A stretch of 64,000 bases of DNA. It comes from Ferruginibacter sp. GTDB taxonomy: Bacteria > Bacteroidota > Bacteroidia > Chitinophagales > Chitinophagaceae. The notes below the pieces were generated by a model, which did not search any database, was not told the origin of the DNA, and saw only the letters and a list, made by a program, of their open reading frames with translations. Positions 59,701-64,000 of this stretch are shown piece after piece. The position numbers were made by a program, and so were the translations under genes. Position 1 is the first letter of the stretch. The number at the start of each line of letters is the position of its first letter. The stretch spans positions 48,666 through 112,665 of the forward strand of contig JACMKX010000045.1 in NCBI GenBank assembly GCA_014379905.1, read 5' to 3'.

Positions 59701-59855
59701 TTGCTTAAAAATACTTCGCCGTTAGCCGACCCGATAATGCTAAAATCATCGACCAGGTAAGATGCAAAAGTTTCCATATCCGCTGAAAGATTGGCCTCCC
59801 AAAGAAGATAGTATTCTTTGAGAATTTCTTCTTTCAGTTCATTAATTAGTTTCAT
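56781..59855 (-). CDS. Cytoplasmic histidine kinase with NTF2-like and three GAF-like repeat modules
   Basis: The 1024-residue protein differs from its neighbours: it has no signal peptide or membrane helix. Residues 1-130 form an NTF2/SnoaL-like domain (LKEEILKEYYLLWEANLSADMETFASYL in outline, ending GWKAVHQHASLP). A coiled coil leads into three repeat modules of about 180 residues, each preceded by (L)ERVRAxxMAMQ/H, with GAF-like features such as GVAIYLVDEEEMVTVWD, WGCAFNIYGENESTEWF and LRVGISVLDKEKRNGSVW. The common kinase core follows ([27 protein letters not shown]). It probably senses a soluble ligand and shares the receivers with the membrane kinases. A short MTTDHRLPTTDD insert comes from a direct repeat. 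Confidence 0.85.
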   Translation of the reverse strand: MKLINELKEEILKEYYLLWEANLSADMETFASYLVDDFSIIGSANGEVFLSKQAAIDFYTATADQLAGKAQLRNRDISIQPLDVNSVVIREQSEFYVLAENEWIFYGHARISCILKKTGEGWKAVHQHASLPDHRTEEGQQIAAEKIQKENLDLREAVKRRTVELESKNRELEIEAAVERVRAQSMAMQQTSDIAKVNEVLFAQISKLNIDGFTGVAIYLVDEEEMVTVWDLSSPASMGNADSYAFKYDPELTPTLSEFIPIWRAAKEEYFIMDYSKERLLLAAAELEPVYPAMAENFRTAIANGALQHQWNATATISHGILSLDMMKPPTEEVRSITLKMAAAFNLAHQRFYDLQKAAAQTRESLIQLALERVRARTMAMQHSNELADASFVLDTQVRSLDIRTWGCAFNIYGENESTEWFSSEAGMLPPYKTPREDFFLRAYEAGRRGEQLYIETFAGAACKAHYDYLLTIPVMGDALRSMLENGIAFPEKQIDHAVFFKYGYLLFITPEPMPDAHEVFIRFAKVFEQTYTRFLDLQKAEAQTREAQIEASLDRVRAKAMAMHVSDDLQNAVAVVFEELDKLNLGVLRVGISVLDKEKRNGSVWLTSVDEGKAVQVYGDESFDFHPLMQGSMDAWINQHDFYYVLEGDDLTRYYQAVEAAKFGLPQSQLLSSGNENKRQTCYVAVYNAGGLFAFMEGDFPEEAKKVMRRFAAVFDLTYKRFLDLQKAEAQALRAEQDVVAIKAARQKAEEALNELKETQKQLIQSEKMASLGELTAGIAHEIQNPLNFVNNFSEINIELINEARVQQSNVNIEELHELLNDIAANEEKINHHGKRADAIVKGMLQHSQSAKGQKQATDINALCDEYLRLSYHGLRAKDKSFNATLKTQFDESIGKINIVPQDIGRVIMNLLTNAFYAVNEKQKMTTDHRLPTTDDLYQPTVGIKTKKINDKIEIKISDNGNGIPSPIIDKIFQPFFTTKPTGQGTGLGLSLAYDIVKAHDGELSVDTVQTEGTTFIIQIPAS
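57055..57078. repeat. GTCGGTAGTC direct repeat inside a kinase gene
   Basis: GTCGGTAGTC occurs at 57055-57064 and 57069-57078, separated by TGTG. The repeat encodes TDHRLPTTDD and lies at the position where other array kinases carry the palindromic insert or no insert. Confidence 0.6.
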
Positions 59856-59857
59856 TG

Positions 59858-61960
59858 TTAATTATTAACTGGTAGCACAATAGTAAATGTTGTTCCCCGT
59901 TCCAGCGGGTCATCAGGGCGGGCTTCAGCTCCTGTAGTTTCAACTTTTAGTTCTCCGCCATGGGCTTTTATAATATCATAAGCCAGACTCAGGCCCAGAC
60001 CCGTTCCCTGCCCGGTTGGTTTGGTGGTGAAGAAGGGCTGGAAGATTTTATCGGTGATATGGGGAGGAATGCCGTGGCCGTTGTCGCTAACCTTTATTAA
60101 GAGCTCACCACGAACGTCCCGAAAAGCCGGGACAGGCTCTCTCCCGGGTAGAGGGGAGCGTTCTGTGCTGATACTAACAGTTGGCTCATAATCGGTACCT
60201 GCTGTTTTCTTTTTTTCATTAACGGCGTAAAATGCATTGGTGAGTAAATTCAACAATACTCTTCCAATGTCCTGCGGAATTATATTGATGTTGCCAATAC
60301 TTTCATCAAAAGCTGTTTTTAACGTAGCATTAAAATTTTTATCTTTTGCCCGCAAACCATGGTACGCTAATCGTAAATATTCATCAGCCAGTTTATTAAT
60401 ATCAGTTGGTTCTTTTTTACCAATGCTGGATTGCGAATGCTGCAGCATACCCTTTACAATGGCATCAGCACGTTTGCCATGGTGACTTATTTTTTCAAGA
60501 TTTTGCTTAAGATCAACTGACAGTCCCTTCGCTTCTTTAATATTTCCTTCATCTAATGCTGTATTCATTTCATCAATCAGCTCTCCGCTTACCTCGCTAA
60601 AATTGTTGACGAAGTTCAATGGATTTTGAATTTCATGCGCAATGCCTGCCGTTAGCTCACCCAGGCTGGCCATTTTTTCTGACTGGATCAATTGTGCCTG
60701 CGTTTCTTTTAAAGCAGCTAAACTGGTTTGTATTTCTTCTTTCTGTTGAGTAAGTACAATATTCGCCCTTCTTTTATTTCGCAGGTTCCGCATTAATAAA
60801 AAAGTAGCCAGCAGGATAAAAGCGATCACTCCTGCCAACACATACAATCTTATTTTGTTTTTCAATTGTTGCTCTGCCTCTTTTTTTCCCTGGGCAACCT
60901 GCTGATCTGTGAGTGTTTGGTTAAAAGCAAAATTTTGCGCTTCCGCTATCTTTGAAAAATTATGAAGACTGTCTTTAAGCACCACAAAATGCTGCAGGTA
61001 TTTGTAGGCACTGTCAAACTGTTTATTTTCCCGGTACAATTGCGATAACAGTTCATACGCATCTAATAAACTTTTTGGATTATTTAATGTTGCTAGTCCG
61101 TTCAACGCCTGTAAGGAATAATAAAATGCGGAATCCATTTCGCCTTTCTTTTGAAACAGTTTTCCAATACGCAATCCGGCTCCTGTAACAATATCCAAAC
61201 GGTTGCTTTCCATTGCAGGCGCAATACTTTTTCGGGAAAAGAGCATTGCTGTGTCGTTGATGTTGTGCTCTTCATAGTAGCCAGCCAGCAAATCGCTGGC
61301 TAAGGCAAGCCACTGGGCATCACCTTTCTTTAAAACCTCCTTGTACAATAATAGTCCGTAATGAAAGGTGGAGTCCTGTTTCTTAAGGGTTTTAAATGCA
61401 TTGGCCAGGTTAAAATAGATAGTAAAATGATAGTTTACACTTACCCCCGGCTGTTGCACAAGCGTTGAGTAATAAATTGCCTGCATTTTTCGTACATATT
61501 CAAGCTGCTTTTCGTAATCACCAATATTTGAATAAAGAAATACGAGTAACCGGGTTTGGTAAAACATCAGGTTCCACCCGTTTTTCAAAGTGATCTCTAC
61601 CTTTTGATCCCTTTTTAACTGCTCCAGTCTTTTTATGTTTTGCAGGGATAATACCAATGCACGGGGATAATTTGCAGACCAATAAAGATTGTTGGCGAGG
61701 TAAAAAGTTGCTTCCGCTTCTAACGGGCTGTCATCAATTTTTTTTGACAGATCTACGGCCTGTTGTAAATAGATTATACCGGAATCATTTTTTATCCGGG
61801 CATTATCGAAGGCCCGGCCAATTTGAATTAGTTTCCGCACTTTGCCTGTGTCAGTTCTGTCGCCGGGTAATAACCTGATGATACTATCAGCCTGTTCTTT
61901 TTGAGCAAACAGGGATGTGAATACCAAACAGCAAACAACAGGTAAAAATATTTTTTTCAT
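59858..61960 (-). CDS. TPR-containing sensor histidine kinase (array member 7)
   Basis: The 700-residue protein has a signal peptide (ending SLFAQ), a periplasmic helical region with TPR-like repeats ([35 protein letters not shown]), one membrane helix ([18 protein letters not shown]), a coiled coil and the shared kinase core. The insert here codes for [18 protein letters not shown], and a second Gly/Asp/Pro-rich insert ([15 protein letters not shown]) lies near the C-terminus. The start is 6 bp from the stop of the neighbouring kinase gene. Confidence 0.88.
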   Translation of the reverse strand: MKKIFLPVVCCLVFTSLFAQKEQADSIIRLLPGDRTDTGKVRKLIQIGRAFDNARIKNDSGIIYLQQAVDLSKKIDDSPLEAEATFYLANNLYWSANYPRALVLSLQNIKRLEQLKRDQKVEITLKNGWNLMFYQTRLLVFLYSNIGDYEKQLEYVRKMQAIYYSTLVQQPGVSVNYHFTIYFNLANAFKTLKKQDSTFHYGLLLYKEVLKKGDAQWLALASDLLAGYYEEHNINDTAMLFSRKSIAPAMESNRLDIVTGAGLRIGKLFQKKGEMDSAFYYSLQALNGLATLNNPKSLLDAYELLSQLYRENKQFDSAYKYLQHFVVLKDSLHNFSKIAEAQNFAFNQTLTDQQVAQGKKEAEQQLKNKIRLYVLAGVIAFILLATFLLMRNLRNKRRANIVLTQQKEEIQTSLAALKETQAQLIQSEKMASLGELTAGIAHEIQNPLNFVNNFSEVSGELIDEMNTALDEGNIKEAKGLSVDLKQNLEKISHHGKRADAIVKGMLQHSQSSIGKKEPTDINKLADEYLRLAYHGLRAKDKNFNATLKTAFDESIGNINIIPQDIGRVLLNLLTNAFYAVNEKKKTAGTDYEPTVSISTERSPLPGREPVPAFRDVRGELLIKVSDNGHGIPPHITDKIFQPFFTTKPTGQGTGLGLSLAYDIIKAHGGELKVETTGAEARPDDPLERGTTFTIVLPVNN
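60101..60158. repeat. Palindromic element inside a kinase gene (nested, diverged)
   Basis: GAGCTCACCACGAACG is followed by TCCCGA/AAAG/CCGGGA, CAGG and CTCTCCC/GGGTAGAGGGG. It is the most diverged nested copy and remains in frame. Confidence 0.7.
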
Positions 61961-61966
61961 TTTATA

Positions 61967-63955
61967 TCAGGCAGGTATTGAAATAATAAATGTTGATCCT
62001 TCTCCCTCTTTGGTTGCTACTTTTAATTCACCGCCATGGGCTTTTACAATATCATAAGATAAGCTCAGGCCTAAACCGGTGCCCTGCCCCGTTGGTTTAG
62101 TAGTAAAAAAAGGTTGGAATATTTTATCGATGATATTTGCAGGAATTCCCGGGCCGTTATCACTAACTTTTATCTCAATCTTATCAGCAATTCTCATAGT
62201 ACTTATTGACACCGTTGGCTGGTACGCACCCCCACCTTCAGGGGGCCGGGGGGTATTGACTGCGTAAAAAGCATTCGTTATAAGATTCATGATGACCCTT
62301 CCGATATCCTGTGGAACTATGTTTATTTTTTCAAGTGATTCATCAAAATCTGTTTTCAAAATGGCATTAAAGGATTTGTCTTTAGCACGCAGTCCATGAT
62401 AGGAGAGCCGGAGGTATTCATCGCAAAGTGCATTGATGTCGGTTGGTTCTTTTTGCCCGGCGGAGGAACGGGAATGCTGCAACATCCCTTTTACAATGGC
62501 ATCAGCACGTTTACCATGCTGATTTATTTTTTCCTCGTTCGCAGCAATATCATTCAACAACTCCTGAAGTTCTTCTACACTGACATTTAACTGCTGACTT
62601 CTAACTTCATTGATCAACTCTATATTTATTTCGCTAAAGTTATTGACGAAATTCAGGGGATTTTGAATTTCATGGGCAATGCCTGCAGTCAGCTCCCCTA
62701 ATGAAGCCATTTTTTCTGATTGTATTAATTGCGCCTGCGTTGATTTTAAATCGAGGTAAGCTTTTTCTATTTTCTTTTTTGATTGTGTTCTTTGTTTATT
62801 TACCCTTGTTAAAAAAAGGATGACGATCAGCAATAATAATAATCCACCTATAAGGAAATAGTTTTTTAAAGAGGCTTTATATTCTTTTAATGCAGCTTCT
62901 TTTTCCCGCTGCTGCTCTATCACCTTAAACTCCTGTTCGCTGGTGATCACCTGGATGTTTTTGAGTGTCTCCTGGCCGGATAAACTGTCTTTGTACCGGC
63001 TTTCAGCCGCCATGTATTTTACTGCACTGTCGTATTGCTTTGCATCTTTATACAATGTGGCCAGCAAATTACTGGAATTTGCGAGCAAGCCCAGGTAAGA
63101 AAACTTGTTGGCGTCATTGTACACTGTATAAGCATATTTAAAGGCAGAGTCCGGTTGCCCTGATTTTTTATACGTGTTGGCCATCGCCAGCGTGAAGCCA
63201 TAATAATTATCAAATCTTTTTGCCTGGAATGCGGCCTCCCTTGCAATCCTGGAATGATAGACAGAAGAATCATACATGTTTTTGCCAGAAAAATATATGG
63301 CAAGCCCGCCATTGCCCAGTTGCGTCCATAAGCCAGACATGGCGGTATTTTTACCAAACTGGTATATTTTTCTAAAATAATAGACTGCAGAATCCGGTTT
63401 GTTAACCTGTGGAAGATTGTAAAACACAGCGAGTGAATTATATTGGGATAATACCGGGTAGCTGGTATCTTTTAAATTTTTTATACCATTGTTGTCAAGG
63501 ATCGCCTGCCTCCTGGCCAATATTTTCCGGGCCATATTCATATCGCCGATACGCATGTAAACGGATGCGGTAATGCGCAGCGTGCTAAACAGCATGCTGC
63601 TGTCACCCAATTGTATGGCAGTGGCTTCATTCTTTAACATGGCATTGAGAGAAAGCGTGAGTTTTCCTTTTTGAAAATAATACTGGCCGATACCCAGGCG
63701 GGCATCTTTTAATCCCTTTGTATAGCCTGTTTTTTCCGCCAGGCTGATAGCTTCCAGGTAAAGCCCCTCTGCCGAATCTGTTTTCATCATGTCACCTTCA
63801 TAAGCAGCAGCTGATTGAATAAGGTAGTTCACAAAATTGCTATCCGGCTTTGCCCGGCCTGCAGCCATTTTTTGTTGATCTATGCCTACATCCTGAGCTG
63901 TAGCAGTTATGGTAAAATAAATCAGTGTAAGCAATAATAAAAAGTACTTTTTCAT
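61967..63955 (-). CDS. TPR-containing sensor histidine kinase (array member 8)
   Basis: From the ATG at 63955 the product is 662 residues, with a signal peptide (ending TATAQ), a periplasmic TPR-like region (AMLKNEATAIQLGDSSML, GQPDSAFKYAYTVYNDAN), one membrane helix (NYFLIGGLLLLLIVILFL), a coiled coil and the shared kinase core with [15 protein letters not shown]. Its sensor part resembles member 4 over most of its length. A different Pro/Gly insert (NTPRPPEGGGAYQP) is encoded in the ATP-binding domain. The start lies 7 bp after the stop of the next upstream gene. Confidence 0.88.
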   Translation of the reverse strand: MKKYFLLLLTLIYFTITATAQDVGIDQQKMAAGRAKPDSNFVNYLIQSAAAYEGDMMKTDSAEGLYLEAISLAEKTGYTKGLKDARLGIGQYYFQKGKLTLSLNAMLKNEATAIQLGDSSMLFSTLRITASVYMRIGDMNMARKILARRQAILDNNGIKNLKDTSYPVLSQYNSLAVFYNLPQVNKPDSAVYYFRKIYQFGKNTAMSGLWTQLGNGGLAIYFSGKNMYDSSVYHSRIAREAAFQAKRFDNYYGFTLAMANTYKKSGQPDSAFKYAYTVYNDANKFSYLGLLANSSNLLATLYKDAKQYDSAVKYMAAESRYKDSLSGQETLKNIQVITSEQEFKVIEQQREKEAALKEYKASLKNYFLIGGLLLLLIVILFLTRVNKQRTQSKKKIEKAYLDLKSTQAQLIQSEKMASLGELTAGIAHEIQNPLNFVNNFSEINIELINEVRSQQLNVSVEELQELLNDIAANEEKINQHGKRADAIVKGMLQHSRSSAGQKEPTDINALCDEYLRLSYHGLRAKDKSFNAILKTDFDESLEKINIVPQDIGRVIMNLITNAFYAVNTPRPPEGGGAYQPTVSISTMRIADKIEIKVSDNGPGIPANIIDKIFQPFFTTKPTGQGTGLGLSLSYDIVKAHGGELKVATKEGEGSTFIISIPA
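62226..62252. repeat. G/C-rich palindromic insert inside a kinase gene
   Basis: CACCCCCACCTTCAGGGGG is followed by CCGGGGGGT. It is shorter and differs in sequence from the CCTCTCC elements, but it is placed just before the same region of the ATP-binding domain. Confidence 0.5.
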
Positions 63956-63962
63956 CTTGTCA

Positions 63963-64000
63963 TCAGGTAGCCGGTAGGTCAATGATAAATGTGGTGCCGC
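63963..64000 (-). CDS. C-terminal end of a further histidine kinase (partial)
   Basis: The last 11 residues before the stop at 63963 read GTTFIIDLPAT, matching the C-termini of the array kinases (for example GTTFIIQIPAS). The gene continues beyond the window, so the array has at least nine kinases. Confidence 0.75.
   Translation of the reverse strand, partial: GTTFIIDLPAT

Overview
The window looks like a chromosomal segment of a Bacteroidota bacterium, most likely family Chitinophagaceae (inference, no database search). The basis is several exact TAnnTTTG -7 promoter boxes, CarboxypepD-like/TonB-plug proteins, TPR-type sensor histidine kinases, a DUF6089-type outer-membrane protein, a type B L31, an AT-leaning composition and a double-glycine type (MAGS) peptide leader.

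Layout. 1-9.8 kb: arginine decarboxylase, small envelope proteins, a gene broken by an in-frame amber codon, Hsp20, bacilliredoxin, an unusually long Lgt and an outer-membrane beta-barrel receptor. 9.8-12.5 kb: a GH18 chitinase-like gene coupled to an AT-rich gene for a TIR-like (CAP12/PF10137-type) protein, a possible defence effector. 12.6-16.9 kb: YajQ, L31, a GlmU-like protein, TpiA and two membrane proteins. 16.9-21.3 kb (minus strand): flippase, hexapeptide acyltransferase, GT39 glycosyltransferase and sterol-desaturase-type hydroxylase. 21.5-31.5 kb: hydrolase, DinB, NnrD, DUF6089 protein, a vWA protein divergent from an ECF sigma/membrane partner pair, a secreted coiled-coil protein behind a sigma-54-like promoter, GNAT and DUF1801 proteins. 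31.8-36.1 kb: LepA, a MutS2-like protein without Smr domain, and tRNA-Ser(UGA).

36.1-45.3 kb (all minus strand) is the most interesting region: a compact locus that appears to make and export a disulfide-rich peptide. In transcription order it holds a C39-like/VKOR/thioredoxin fusion, a 58-codon precursor gene with a MAGS leader and a six-cysteine core, a 908-residue MG2/TonB-plug-like envelope protein, two tandem DUF6625/GT-A-like proteins, a peptidase-containing ABC exporter, and a miniature HlyD-like adaptor lacking the usual helical hairpin. The parts list resembles glycocin loci (disulfide oxidoreductase, glycosyltransferase, C39 exporter) but with different protein families; the product and its function are not known.

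45.7-64 kb (all minus strand) is a tandem array of eight complete and one partial paralogous histidine kinases. Most have signal peptide, TPR repeats, one membrane span and a near-identical kinase core. The array ends in a stand-alone receiver and a receiver-adenylate cyclase, so many sensors may feed one or two outputs and cAMP. Several kinase genes carry palindromic repeat elements inserted in frame at one site of the ATP-binding domain; relatives of these elements lie between genes elsewhere in the window.
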